Shown: positions 29,825-39,743 of the stretch, piece by piece
Position numbering within the stretch: the first letter of the stretch is position 1
Layout of the letters: each line of letters opens with the position of its first letter
Source: Aquimarina sp. RZ0
Lineage (GTDB): Bacteria > Bacteroidota > Bacteroidia > Flavobacteriales > Flavobacteriaceae
Length of the DNA stretch: 64,000 nt
Assembly (NCBI RefSeq): GCF_008370685.1
Contig: NZ_VTZU01000004.1
Location: 62,001 to 126,000 of the forward strand
Direction: 5' to 3'
Made by a program: the position numbers and the translations under genes
The notes under the pieces: generated by a model
The model's input: the letters and a program-made list of their open reading frames with translations, nothing else
What the model was told of the DNA's origin: nothing
Database searches by the model: none

Positions 29825-30535
29825 TTATAAGTTTACTTTTGTTCCTATGGATTCTCCAGAAACTACTTTGAGCAGATTTCCTTCTTTATTCATATCAAAA
29901 ACTATTATTGGCAATTCATTTTCCTGACTTAATGTAAAAGCAGTAGTATCCATTACCTTAAGTCCTTTACTTAATACATCATCAAATGTTATAAAATCAA
30001 ATTTGGTTGCCTGAGAATCCTTTTCCGGATCTGCAGTATAGATTCCATCAACACGTGTTCCTTTTAGGATTACATCTGCATTAATTTCTATGGCTCTAAG
30101 AACAGCTGCAGAGTCTGTAGTAAAGTACGGATTCCCTGTACCACCACCAAATATAACGACTCTTCCTTTTTCTAGATGTCGCAGCGCACGTCTTCTGATA
30201 AAGGGTTCTGCTACTTCATTTATTTTTATGGCAGATTGTAATCTGGTTGGGATTTCAGCATCTTCAAGAGCGCTCTGTAATGCCAATCCATTAATTACAG
30301 TGGCCAGCATTCCCATATGATCTCCTTGTACTCTGTCCATTCCTTTACTTGCGCCAGAAACACCTCTAAAAATATTACCTCCACCAATAACAATAGCAAC
30401 CTGAACACCTTTATTGGTTATTTTTTTGATTTCATCAGCATATTCTGCTAATCTTTTAGGGTCAATCCCATATTGACGATCACCCATAAGGGCTTCTCCG
30501 GATAATTTAAGTAATATTCTGTTATATTTCATCAT
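29825..30535 (-). CDS. pyrH: UMP kinase
   Basis: A 236-residue cytoplasmic amino-acid-kinase-fold enzyme that phosphorylates UMP to UDP. Visible motifs are KLSGEAL near the start, [26 protein letters not shown] and [16 protein letters not shown]. Two ATGs in tandem (30535 and 30532) make the exact start uncertain by one codon. It forms a unit with frr. Its usual flavobacterial neighbour tsf lies 17 kb away, beyond the polysaccharide island. Confidence 0.98.
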   Translation of the reverse strand: MMKYNRILLKLSGEALMGDRQYGIDPKRLAEYADEIKKITNKGVQVAIVIGGGNIFRGVSGASKGMDRVQGDHMGMLATVINGLALQSALEDAEIPTRLQSAIKINEVAEPFIRRRALRHLEKGRVVIFGGGTGNPYFTTDSAAVLRAIEINADVILKGTRVDGIYTADPEKDSQATKFDFITFDDVLSKGLKVMDTTAFTLSQENELPIIVFDMNKEGNLLKVVSGESIGTKVNL

Positions 30536-30905
30536 TTGTTTGAACTGTGATGCAAATATAATGATATTCTTAATTTAGAAAATACTTTAATTTTTAAAGC
30601 TAAATCTTTCTGAATATTTGATGTCCTTTCTATGAAGGATAGTACTGATATCAGTGCTGTTCTAAAAATAATCAAAATAAAAAGAACAAGTTTGAAGGTG
30701 GGATTTTAAATCAGAAATGTTATAAATCATATGTGGTAGATTATGAAATATTGATCAAGAGTATTCGGTAGCGTTTTGATGATATTTGTTTAGAATTAGT
30801 TTATTAGTATGAAGAAACCAGTCGTGCGTTTCTATTTTTTAATACATGGCTGGAATCTAAAATAATATTAAAATTTACTGTATAAAAATTGTAACCCTTA
30901 TCGTC
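30536..30905. other. Intergenic DNA at the left edge of the polysaccharide island
   Basis: No gene, repeat or convincing promoter was recognised in these 370 AT-rich bases between the divergent pyrH and beta-helix genes. Confidence 0.4.
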
Positions 30906-33023
30906 ATGAAAAAGTATATATGCTCATATCTCTTATTATTGTTTGTTATCACAGTAAAAAGTACTCTTTTTGCAAAAGAAGTTTATGTCGCAAACAATGG
31001 GAATGATACTAATAATGGCTCTATTAATAGTCCATTTGCGACCTTTAATAAAGCGATATCGGTTATGGTAGCAGGAGATGTATGTATTGTTCGAGAAGGT
31101 GTTTATGAGCAGGTACTATCTGTAAACAAGAGTGGAACAGCTTCAGATTTTTTAACCTTTAGACCTGCTGAGGGAGAAAGAGTAATCATTAAAGCAACCA
31201 CCACGGTACAGAATTGGGAGCCTCATAGTGGTAGTATATATAAAGCTCAGGTATCCATGCCATTGGGCGTAATTTTTAATCAGGTATATTATAATGATGA
31301 AATTATGGATTGGGCGCGCTGGCCAAATGATACCGATGGAAATCGTTTTACGATCGATGCAAAAGTTATTAACGGAGGCTCTGATTCTCATATTGATGCT
31401 GATGGAATTCCTGGAATTGATTGGACAGACGGATATGTTTGGTATTTGGGAGGGCACTCAGGAACCAGTTGGACTCGCAGCATTACAGGTTCTTCGGCGA
31501 ATAGAATAAATTACACGCAGATAGATATTAATAGATGGCCATTTAATCCCCATAATCCAACAATATTTAGAAATGGTAGTCATGGCAGGATGTATTTGAT
31601 GGGGAAATTGGAAGCATTGGATCAAGCTAAAGAATGGTATTATGATGAAAATGAAGGAACACTTTATTTCCAGACTCCTGATGGGAATAAACCTCAGGAT
31701 GGCGCTGTAGAGATTGCCGTAAGAAAACGTTGTGTGTTAGTAGAAGGTCAATACGTAAGAATTGAAGGTTTCGAAATTTTTGGGGGGAATGCTTTCTTGA
31801 AAGGAGCTAATAATATATTCATAAATAATAAAGTGACTCATGGAAGAGAGCGATTGGATGGATTGGATAATGCGAGTGCCCAAATAAGTGATGCATCCGT
31901 AGAGGTTCTGGGGCGTAATACACAAATAAAAAACAATACGATAGAATATGGTTCTTTAAATGGTGTTTATGTTTATGGATGGGCTAATAATGGTCAGAAT
32001 ACAGTGATTGAAGGAAATACGATTCGATATTTTGATACTGCCGGAATTCATGCGACTCCGGTTAGAGTAACCGCAGATAATGTGAAAATATTAAAAAATA
32101 CAATTTCACAAGCAGGAAGAGATGGAATGTTTGTAATTGGTAATAATTGTGAAGTTGCTTACAATGATGTATCATTCTCACAAAATACTAATAGTGACTC
32201 CGGAGTGTTTTATACCGTAGGGAATGAGGCAGATAAAAATACCGAAATTCACCACAACTGGTTTCATGATTCTAGTCCGCCGTCATATGCCGGAACCAAA
32301 GCAGCAGGTATTTATTTAGATAATGATAGCAAGGGACATCTTGTACATCACAATGTGGTCTGGAATGTAAGCTGGTCTGGAATTCAGTTAAACTGGGCTA
32401 TCTGGAATAATAATATATATCATAATACAATCTGGAACGCAGGAAATGCAATGGCAAGCTGGATCAACGGTAGAGAACAGAAAAATAATAGAATATGGAA
32501 CAATTATTCTAACAAACCTGATTGGCTAAGAGGTTCGGCCTATGATCTAAAAAACAATGTGATAGCAGCAGTATCACCATTTGAAGATGCAAGCAATCAA
32601 AATTTTATGCCAATTTCTAGTGGTGGATTGGTAGATCAAGCCATTGTAATTACTGATTTTGATAAAGAATTTGTAGGAGGATCTCCCGATATAGGAGCTT
32701 ACGAAAGAGGAGGCGTGAGATGGACCGCAGGAGTTGACGCGATTATTGATGATATGGATCTATTAGGAGTAGAGACCGTTGATTTTGGAGATGAAGGAGT
32801 ACGTCTTTATCCAAACCCTACCAGAGATCAGTTTACAATAGAGTTTCCTCAAAATACTTTTGGGAATACTACTACTACTGTAGAGATTTATACCTTACAG
32901 GGAACGAAGGTGAAGTCTATTGCATTCAATGATAGTGACCAGAGACAAAAAACAATTTCTGCAAGTGAGTTGAGCAGTGGGACCTATATCATTAAGAGCA
33001 TGTTTAAAAACAATGCAAACTGA
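30906..33023 (+). CDS. Secreted right-handed beta-helix protein (polysaccharide-lyase-like) with T9SS domain
   Basis: 705 residues. A signal peptide (about 1-24) is followed by an N-terminal segment of the DUF1565 type (VYVANNGNDTNNGSINSPFA) and a parallel beta-helix at about 250-560 with repeated N-N-x-I turns (NIFINNKVTHG, TQIKNNTIEYG, VKILKNTISQAG). From about 640 it has a T9SS type A sorting domain (VRLYPNPTRDQFTIEF) that ends early, at IIKSMFKNNAN, about ten residues shorter than usual. Such proteins act on uronic-acid or sulfated polysaccharides, but no catalytic set could be assigned. It lies beside SusC/SusD and is probably part of the same utilisation locus. Confidence 0.8.
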   Translation: MKKYICSYLLLLFVITVKSTLFAKEVYVANNGNDTNNGSINSPFATFNKAISVMVAGDVCIVREGVYEQVLSVNKSGTASDFLTFRPAEGERVIIKATTTVQNWEPHSGSIYKAQVSMPLGVIFNQVYYNDEIMDWARWPNDTDGNRFTIDAKVINGGSDSHIDADGIPGIDWTDGYVWYLGGHSGTSWTRSITGSSANRINYTQIDINRWPFNPHNPTIFRNGSHGRMYLMGKLEALDQAKEWYYDENEGTLYFQTPDGNKPQDGAVEIAVRKRCVLVEGQYVRIEGFEIFGGNAFLKGANNIFINNKVTHGRERLDGLDNASAQISDASVEVLGRNTQIKNNTIEYGSLNGVYVYGWANNGQNTVIEGNTIRYFDTAGIHATPVRVTADNVKILKNTISQAGRDGMFVIGNNCEVAYNDVSFSQNTNSDSGVFYTVGNEADKNTEIHHNWFHDSSPPSYAGTKAAGIYLDNDSKGHLVHHNVVWNVSWSGIQLNWAIWNNNIYHNTIWNAGNAMASWINGREQKNNRIWNNYSNKPDWLRGSAYDLKNNVIAAVSPFEDASNQNFMPISSGGLVDQAIVITDFDKEFVGGSPDIGAYERGGVRWTAGVDAIIDDMDLLGVETVDFGDEGVRLYPNPTRDQFTIEFPQNTFGNTTTTVEIYTLQGTKVKSIAFNDSDQRQKTISASELSSGTYIIKSMFKNNAN

Positions 33024-33050
33024 TTGTCAGTAGTTTGGTGTTCTGACGAC

Positions 33051-33094
33051 ACTTCAAATCGACGACATATCGAGATATGTTGCTTATTTGAAGT
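33051..33094 (+). terminator. Possible transcription-end hairpin behind the beta-helix gene
   Basis: ACTTCAAAT pairs with ATTTGAAGT and ACATATC with GATATGT around a 2-base turn, with small mismatches. There is no T-run, so the role is uncertain. Confidence 0.4.
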
Positions 33095-33243
33095 AAAGTC
33101 AAGGTTGTCAAAGTAATGACCAGCAGGCAGAAGGGTTTTTAAACATACTCTAAAGTAGTTTCGAAAAACAAGCTGATTGTGGGGAAATTATCAAAGTTAT
33201 AATCTAAAAAATAACACTGTCTATTTTGAAATTTAAAAACAGA

Positions 33244-33288
33244 GAACTCATCTTGAGTAGCAGTTTTTAAGCGAAAACTACTACTCAA
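33244..33288. repeat. Hairpin with arm GAACTCATCTTGAGTA (copy 2)
   Basis: The 16-base arm is the same as at 7801. TTGAGTAG at 33253-33260 is inverted as CTACTCAA at 33281-33288, with an inner AGTTTT/AAAACT pair. It lies behind a T9SS-secreted protein gene, as copy 1 does. Confidence 0.5.
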
Positions 33289-33330
33289 TACTATGGATCA
33301 CTTTTAAAAACCATTCTACTATTGATTATG

Positions 33331-33356
33331 CCAGTAAATTCAAATGGGAAATGGTG
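33331..33356 (+). repeat. Short island repeat CCAGTAAATTCAAATGG, copy 1
   Basis: CCAGTAAATTCAAATGG followed by gAAATGGTg. Related sequences are at 46563-46590 (same strand) and 41797-41824 (opposite strand), all inside the polysaccharide island. Confidence 0.5.
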
Positions 33357-33485
33357 TTATTCTTCAATTAGAAACGATATTATAGAAATTTTGGTTGTTT
33401 ATTTCTTCAGAGAGGGGATTTATCTAATACGTTTTTTTAGGGAGGTGCGGTTTTATCAGTAAAATTCTGAGTGTAGTTAATTAGG

Positions 33486-33627
33486 ATACCCTTACCCCCT
33501 TTATCTATATACTCCAGGTCTTACCAGAGTATCTCTAGACAGTATCTAAGTAGTCAGAGGTTGTCCTTCTTGGCTCAAGAACCCAAACTCTAAGGTAGTA
33601 AGCCATCAGGCTATGGGGTAAGGGTAT
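33486..33627. repeat. Imperfect long palindrome (ATACCCTTACCCC ends)
   Basis: The 13-base ATACCCTTACCCC at 33486-33498 is perfectly inverted at 33615-33627, giving a 142-base element. G-rich tracts continue to its right. It is GC-richer than its surroundings. Confidence 0.55.
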
Positions 33628-33759
33628 TTCAAGAGCGGGTAAGAACCATCAAAAAAGGGTGAGCAAACCAAAAAAGAACGATTGGAAGTACTTCTGGACA
33701 GCTTAGAAGTAGTCTGCCAAGGGGCAGGGGTATGGGTATAAGGTATCAAATTCAAAGTA

Positions 33760-33921
33760 ATACGATTTATAACTAAAAATTTCGCATATTCATCGTTTCT
33801 TTTTCCTTTCTACTTCGTTTAAAAAATAAACCGTAGCTATAGCTATGCTTGATTTTTTTGCCTTGCATAAAGAAAAAATAATTCAATGAATTTATACGAA
33901 TTTTTTAATCACAAATCGTAT
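33760..33921 (-). repeat. 162-bp long-palindrome repeat, copy 4
   Basis: Reads as the exact reverse complement of the 21134 copy as far as checked by eye. It lies in the gap between the beta-helix gene and susC. Confidence 0.92.
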
Positions 33922-34756
33922 AATTGTTCTAATTGATGAATACTGGATGAGTTCGATATAAGAAACGATACTAAAAAGCGAGTTTGAATAAATGATTTTA
34001 TATCAAAATAGATAAACAACCTTAACGATAGTAATTTTCTAAGAAAAAATCAGAGCTAGAAATTATACATATCAAAAACGCACACGTCTTGACGTGATTT
34101 TTGTAGACCATCCTTTGGGAACACATACACTTTCTTATGAATTATTTATTTTGAGCACTTTTTTATTATCAATGCTTAAATAAAAAAGTTAAAATAAATT
34201 TAATTTCCTTAGTTTTACATAGTCAACTTAAATATAATATTTTGAAAAATTTAACCCCTTACAGCATTCTTCCCAGTATGCTATTCAATATTGTAGTACG
34301 AGCTTTAGAGCAATTTGGTTTAAGAACATCTGGATTTTATCATATAGTGTTAGTATCCGAAGAGAAAGTTAATTTTTTTTGGAGAATTAAAACATAAGCA
34401 ATCTCATTAGCAGTGATTGGTCTCAATTCTTTAGAATTAATTTAATTTATGATTTTTTTATTTACCCTTTTTTGTGAAAAGCTAAATAAATTCGTCCTGA
34501 TACATATTTAGTATTTTTAGTAAAATTTCTTCTCATAAAATCAATTGATTTCAAAAATACAATCTGATTTAAGTGAATGTATAATGGATACATTTTGTTA
34601 ATGATGTTAATTCAAACAAAGTTTTTTTTAGGCTTTTTATTGCCATAACTGTTTTAATAGTGTATTCCTCTCCATAAATTATTTAAATGGTATTACTCAA
34701 TCACATGCAAACCTCATCTTAATATTACTTTATCAACATTAAAACCTAAATAAAAA
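33922..34756. other. Leader region of the susC/susD operon
   Basis: No ORF of note. AT-rich DNA of about 830 bases that must hold the promoter of susC; no unambiguous TTTG...TAnnTTTG pair was found near the start. Confidence 0.35.
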
Positions 34757-37700
34757 ATGAAAAAACGTATTCCTAAAAGGATTGAATCTCTATTTAAGCT
34801 AATTTGCCTTCTTTTTTTTTGTAAAACAACATATGTTCAGGCTCAGAGTATAAGTGTCAAAGGCAAAATCACAGATGACAAAGGAACTCCATTACTGGGA
34901 GCCAGTGTAGTTATAAAAAATAAGAATACTGGAACCACAGCAGATTTTGATGGAAATTATAGTATTAATACTGTCGATTCTAATGATGTACTCCTATTTT
35001 CCTATGTAGGATATGCCAACAAAGAAGTTAATGTCAATGGGCAATCGATCATTGATGTAAACCTCGAACCAGATTTACAGGCTCTGGATGAGGTAATTGT
35101 AGTAGGATATGGTGCCGAAAGAAGATCTCAGCTCACGGGTGCGGTTGCGACTGTAAATACAGAAGCATTAAACAGAAACACCTCTGCCTCTCTGGATAAT
35201 ACCTTACAGGGATTAGCAGCAGGTATCTCGGTAACCAATAATAATGCAACACCTGGTGGCGGAGTGTCCGTTCGTATTAGAGGTGCCGGTGGTGTGAATA
35301 ATAGTGAGCCCTTATATGTAGTAGACGGGTTTCCGATATCGGTAGGCTCTAATGAAAATAGTAGCCCGCTAAGCCTGATTAATCCTCAGGATATAGAATC
35401 TATTTCTGTGCTTAAAGACGCAGCATCTGCAGCAATTTATGGAACGAGAGCCGCTAATGGAGTTATTTTGATAACAACAAAAAGAGGGCGTTTTGGTCAA
35501 AAAGGGATTGTATCTGTTAATGTAAAAACGGGACTACAAGCTGTTGCAAAAAAGCTAGACCTGATGGATGCACAGACATTTGTAGAGTTTACCAATACCT
35601 CAAGCCAGAATGCAGGATTTGCGATACCACCGGGCTTTGATAATCCAGCTTCTTTTGGTAAAGGCACTGATTGGATTGAAACAATTACAAGAGTCGCTCC
35701 AGTTACAGATTTACAAGCCTCCTTTTCTGGTGGCGGAGAGAACGGGAATTATTTCTTGTCATTAGGGCAATTTGAGCAAGAAGGGATTGTAATTGGCACA
35801 AGTTTTAAAAGAATAACTGCACGACTCAATGCTGATCAGAAAGTCAGCAAAAAACTGACAACTGGAGCGAGTGTTGCTGTTACAAGATCAAAACAAAATT
35901 CATTGGGTAGAGTCAGGTTAAATAATACTGCATTATCATTTGCTACTCTTTTTTATCCAACGATTCCTGTATTTGATGAAAATGGAAATTACGCACCTAC
36001 TCCGGCAAATGGGTTTTATAAACCCCAGGTTAATCCATTGTTTAGAGCAGAAGGCCCTCGTTTTCCTCCGATTCAGCATAATCTTTTGGGAAATGTATCG
36101 CTTAAATATGATATCATATCCGGATTACAATTTAAAACTACCGGTTACTATACCTTTGAAAATACAGTGTCAGAAAATTTTGGACGCATTTTTGATTTGG
36201 GCGCTGCAGGGTCAACAGAGCAATCAATTCTAAAAAGACAATTTACAGGTACTACCGTATTGTTAGAGAATATAGTAAGCTATAATTTTAATAAAAATAA
36301 TCATTCAGTAGGATTGCTATTAGGGCAAAGCGTGCAGGATCGCAAGTCAGAAAGCTTACAGGTAACCGGGGATTATCCAAGAGAAGGAAACGTAGTTATC
36401 AATGAACAAGCAGATAATTTGAGGGTCAATAATAGAATTGATGAAAATAGCTTGCTTTCCTATTTTGGGAAACTGAATTACAGTTTTAGAGATAAATACT
36501 TGATGACTGCAATCATAAGAAGAGACGGCTCATCCAGGTTTGGTAGTGAAAATAAATGGGGTACGTTCCCATCTATTTCTTTAGGATGGAGAATTTCTGA
36601 AGAAGATTTTATTTCTACAGATGGCATGCTTTCTTCTTTAAAAATCAGAGGTGGTTGGGGGCAGGTAGGATATGACGACGGTATCGGGAACTATGCTTTT
36701 TCTGCAACAGTTAACCAGGATTTTAATTACCCGTTTGGGAATCAGGAAGGGGTAATCACAACAGGATCAGCAGTCACAGGTATACCTAACCCCAATATCC
36801 AATGGGAAGTAGTCACGCAATACAGTATTGGAATAGATGCAGATTTTCTGGATAATCGTTTGAATGTAGTTGCAGAATATTATGATAAAACTCAGGACAA
36901 AATGTTAATAAGAGTTCCTATTTCTGCTGTTACCGGGGTTTCTTCTGGGAGTAATCAGGGAAGCCTTAGTCAAAACATAGGAGCCCTCACCAATAAAGGC
37001 TTTGAATTTAGTATCAACTATACAGGAAAGATTGGCGAACTTACATACTCCGTAGGGGCTAATGTTACTACTATAAATAATAAGATTACTGATGTGCCAG
37101 CTCCTATTAACGCCTTTAATTTTGGAGGGAATAACCTGACCCGTACAGAAAATAACAGAAGTCTCGGAGAATTTTTTGGTTTTGTAGCTGATGGAATTTT
37201 TCAAAATCAGGCAGAAGTAGATGCTCATGCCACACAGAATGAAGGCACTGCACCGGGAGATATACGATTTGTAGATATATCGGGTCCTGATGGTGTGCCG
37301 GATGGAGTAATCAATAATGATGATCGTACGTTTATAGGAAGCCCGATACCAGAGTTTACTTATGGATTTAATATAAATCTAAATTACAGGAATTTTGATT
37401 TTTCCTTACAAGGGAATGGTGTTTCGGGGAATAAGATTTTTAATCTTACTAAGTTAAATCTAATAGACAACAATCGAAGTGAAAATAAGCTTAATTTCAT
37501 TCCGTGGTCTCCAGAGAATCCTAATTCTCAGTTTCCAAGGGCTATTGCTAATGATCCTAATAATAATATCCGTAATTCAAGTTATTTTGTTGAAGATGGG
37601 TCATTTACCAGGATTAAGATTATTGAATTAGGATACTCCATACCCCAAAATACCATAAAGAAAATAGGAATGTCTCAGATGAGAGTCTTTGGAGGTGTTC

Positions 37701-37843
37701 AAAACCCTTTTACTTTTACCGACTACTCAGGAGTAGATCCAGAAGTCGGTAATGCCAGAGGTAGTAATCTGGCTGCAGGGATTGATTACTTTGTCTATCC
37801 GATTGCAAGAGTATTTTCTATGGGCGTAAATATGAAATTTTAA
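34757..37843 (+). CDS. susC: SusC/RagA-type TonB-linked outer-membrane transporter
   Basis: 1028 residues. A signal peptide ends near VQAQ (about 30). A carboxypeptidase-regulatory-like domain spans about 33-110 (SVKGKITDDKGTPLLGASVV). The TonB box and plug follow from about 112 (DEVIVVGYGAERRSQLTGAV ... LKDAASAAIYGTRAANGVIL). The remaining 800 residues are the beta-barrel, ending in the typical aromatic terminal strand (FSMGVNMKF). It imports oligosaccharides in a complex with the SusD lipoprotein encoded 12 bases downstream. The gene symbol is a family name; the substrate is inferred from the neighbouring GH16 and GH42-like genes to be a galactan. Confidence 0.95.
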   Translation: MKKRIPKRIESLFKLICLLFFCKTTYVQAQSISVKGKITDDKGTPLLGASVVIKNKNTGTTADFDGNYSINTVDSNDVLLFSYVGYANKEVNVNGQSIIDVNLEPDLQALDEVIVVGYGAERRSQLTGAVATVNTEALNRNTSASLDNTLQGLAAGISVTNNNATPGGGVSVRIRGAGGVNNSEPLYVVDGFPISVGSNENSSPLSLINPQDIESISVLKDAASAAIYGTRAANGVILITTKRGRFGQKGIVSVNVKTGLQAVAKKLDLMDAQTFVEFTNTSSQNAGFAIPPGFDNPASFGKGTDWIETITRVAPVTDLQASFSGGGENGNYFLSLGQFEQEGIVIGTSFKRITARLNADQKVSKKLTTGASVAVTRSKQNSLGRVRLNNTALSFATLFYPTIPVFDENGNYAPTPANGFYKPQVNPLFRAEGPRFPPIQHNLLGNVSLKYDIISGLQFKTTGYYTFENTVSENFGRIFDLGAAGSTEQSILKRQFTGTTVLLENIVSYNFNKNNHSVGLLLGQSVQDRKSESLQVTGDYPREGNVVINEQADNLRVNNRIDENSLLSYFGKLNYSFRDKYLMTAIIRRDGSSRFGSENKWGTFPSISLGWRISEEDFISTDGMLSSLKIRGGWGQVGYDDGIGNYAFSATVNQDFNYPFGNQEGVITTGSAVTGIPNPNIQWEVVTQYSIGIDADFLDNRLNVVAEYYDKTQDKMLIRVPISAVTGVSSGSNQGSLSQNIGALTNKGFEFSINYTGKIGELTYSVGANVTTINNKITDVPAPINAFNFGGNNLTRTENNRSLGEFFGFVADGIFQNQAEVDAHATQNEGTAPGDIRFVDISGPDGVPDGVINNDDRTFIGSPIPEFTYGFNINLNYRNFDFSLQGNGVSGNKIFNLTKLNLIDNNRSENKLNFIPWSPENPNSQFPRAIANDPNNNIRNSSYFVEDGSFTRIKIIELGYSIPQNTIKKIGMSQMRVFGGVQNPFTFTDYSGVDPEVGNARGSNLAAGIDYFVYPIARVFSMGVNMKF

Positions 37844-37854
37844 AAAAAAGAAAC

Positions 37855-39363
37855 ATGAAAAATTTTAAATATATAATACCGGTTCTGATATTTTGTTTTA
37901 TTTCCTGTGATGAAGATATTCTAGATAAGGTAAATCAAAATGGACCAAATTCTGACAACTTTTTACAGTTTGAAGGAGAAGCAGAAGAAGCTACAACAGC
38001 AATTTATGATGTGCTAACACATGTAGGAATGTATAAATTCAGTTTTTTGATTTTAGGAGATGTCCCTACCGATAATGTAGAAAATGGTTTTGGTGATGGT
38101 AGGTATGGTCCGGATATAGTAAGGCTTCATAATTACAATTGGGATGAAACCAATTTTTATTTTGCACAACGCTGGAATGGTGCTTACAAAGGGATTTATA
38201 GAGCTAACTACGTATTAGAAAATTTAGATAATGTAGTTGATTTCAAAGAAGGTAAACGTGAGGAACTCGAAGGACAGGCATTATTTCTAAGGGCATTATA
38301 CTATTATAATTTAGTTGCTGGTTTTGGAGATATTCCGCTAGTCACCTCGTTGCTTACTGCAGAAGAAATTAATTCTATTAATAAATCTACGGCAGAAGAG
38401 GTTTGGGCACAGATAGATAATGACCTTAGCAGGGCATCTGATTTATTACCAGTTTCCTGGCCGGCAGAAGAAGTAGGAAGGGCGACAAAGGGTGCTGCGT
38501 ATGGGTTGTTATCAAGAATACGTCTATGGACAGGTGATTTTTCTGGAGCAGAGGATGCAGCTGATCAGGTCGATGGTTTGGGGTATAGTTTGGTATCTAC
38601 AGAGGATTATATAAAAATGTTTGATGGCCGCATGGAGAATAGTTCAGAGTCTATTTTTGAAGCTCAATTTGTACCAGGTTTTGGTAATTTTTTCTCTGAT
38701 GAAGGTTCTGAATCATCATTGCTAATGCATATTTTTCCAAGAGTTCCCTGGGGGCGTTATGTTTTTCCCAGAAAAACAGATAGCTATGATATTATAAATG
38801 ATTTTGAAAATGACGATATTAGGAGAGCGGCTTCTATGCTTATTTCTGGTGTAGATTCTATTTTTTATGTAGAAGAAGATAGGATGAGTATATTTCCGGA
38901 TTTGACGATTCACACGGATTTTCGATTAGACCTGCAAACTCCTGGAGCTTATCAAACAAGAAAATGGCTCCCTTATGACACTAACAACTGGCAACGAGGA
39001 GGTGCTTTCTTTAATGAAGGCACAGCAATTAATATCCCCGTGATACGATATGCAGAAGTAATTTTGAATAAGGCAGAAGCATTGGCAGAGCAGAATAAAC
39101 TTGCAGAAGCTGCTCAAGCACTGGAATTGATACGAACAAGAGCGGGGCTAGCGATGACTGATGTCAATGTTGGTGATCAGGAGGCATTATTAGCACAGAT
39201 ACGAAATGACAGGCGGATTGAGCTTATCTTTGAAGGACACAGGTGGTTTGATCTAAAACGATGGGGACAATTAGATAAATTGTCTGATGCCGGACTTAAT
39301 TATCAGGGACAAAGTAACTGGTTTATTCCAGGGCCTGAAAAAGATATAAATCCAAACCTCTAA
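37855..39363 (+). CDS. susD: SusD/RagB-type glycan-binding lipoprotein
   Basis: 502 residues with a lipoprotein signal ending in FISC (Cys18). TPR-like helices carry the glycan-binding fold; the C-terminal signature includes VIRYAEVILNKAEALAE, IRTRAGL and RRIELIFEGHRWFDLKRWG. It sits on the cell surface and caps the SusC barrel. It starts 12 bases after susC, so both form an operon, ending at the bidirectional hairpin at 39452. Confidence 0.95.
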   Translation: MKNFKYIIPVLIFCFISCDEDILDKVNQNGPNSDNFLQFEGEAEEATTAIYDVLTHVGMYKFSFLILGDVPTDNVENGFGDGRYGPDIVRLHNYNWDETNFYFAQRWNGAYKGIYRANYVLENLDNVVDFKEGKREELEGQALFLRALYYYNLVAGFGDIPLVTSLLTAEEINSINKSTAEEVWAQIDNDLSRASDLLPVSWPAEEVGRATKGAAYGLLSRIRLWTGDFSGAEDAADQVDGLGYSLVSTEDYIKMFDGRMENSSESIFEAQFVPGFGNFFSDEGSESSLLMHIFPRVPWGRYVFPRKTDSYDIINDFENDDIRRAASMLISGVDSIFYVEEDRMSIFPDLTIHTDFRLDLQTPGAYQTRKWLPYDTNNWQRGGAFFNEGTAINIPVIRYAEVILNKAEALAEQNKLAEAAQALELIRTRAGLAMTDVNVGDQEALLAQIRNDRRIELIFEGHRWFDLKRWGQLDKLSDAGLNYQGQSNWFIPGPEKDINPNL

Positions 39364-39451
39364 TTTGTTGCCCTCGATTATTTTGATATTTTATTTTATG
39401 CATTAAAAATCAAAATCTCATGGGTATCAAAGAATAGGTATACTATCACAT

Positions 39452-39507
39452 ATTGAATTAAAAAGGGCATTGTTTTTTGAAATGAACAATGCCCTTTTTA
39501 ATTCAAT
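39452..39507. terminator. Bidirectional terminator between susD and the GH16 gene
   Basis: Two perfectly complementary 23-base arms (ATTGAATTAAAAAGGGCATT... and its complement) around a 10-base loop, with A-runs and T-runs at both sides, fit termination from either direction. Confidence 0.8.
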
Positions 39508-39580
39508 TCTCAGATGAAATTACATTATGATCATGATGCTTATCGTTTTATTAATTGCTGTTTTGATTTTCCAAGAACTG

Positions 39581-39743
39581 ATACGATTTACGAATAAAAA
39601 TTTCGCATCTAATGACATTCTTTTTCTACTATATTTTCTTCATAAAATGAAACAATAGCTATGGCTATTCTTTAATTTGATTCATCAATCTAGCGAAAAA
39701 TCCTTGCCATTATTTTTACGAAATTCTCATCCGTAAATCGTAT
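39581..39743. repeat. Variant long-palindrome repeat overlapping the GH16 gene end
   Basis: ATACGATTTACG at 39581-39592 is perfectly inverted at 39732-39743. The centre AATAGCTATGGCTATT and the segment AAAAATTTCGCAT resemble the 162-bp family, but the rest differs, so this is a related subfamily of 163 bases. Its right 28 bases encode the last codons and the stop of the GH16 gene. Confidence 0.75.

Noticed and set aside
33000-33023. Repeat-driven truncation of the beta-helix sorting domain, as in the GH16 gene
   Set aside because: The domain does end early, but no repeat overlaps the stop and no alternative frame continues the domain.
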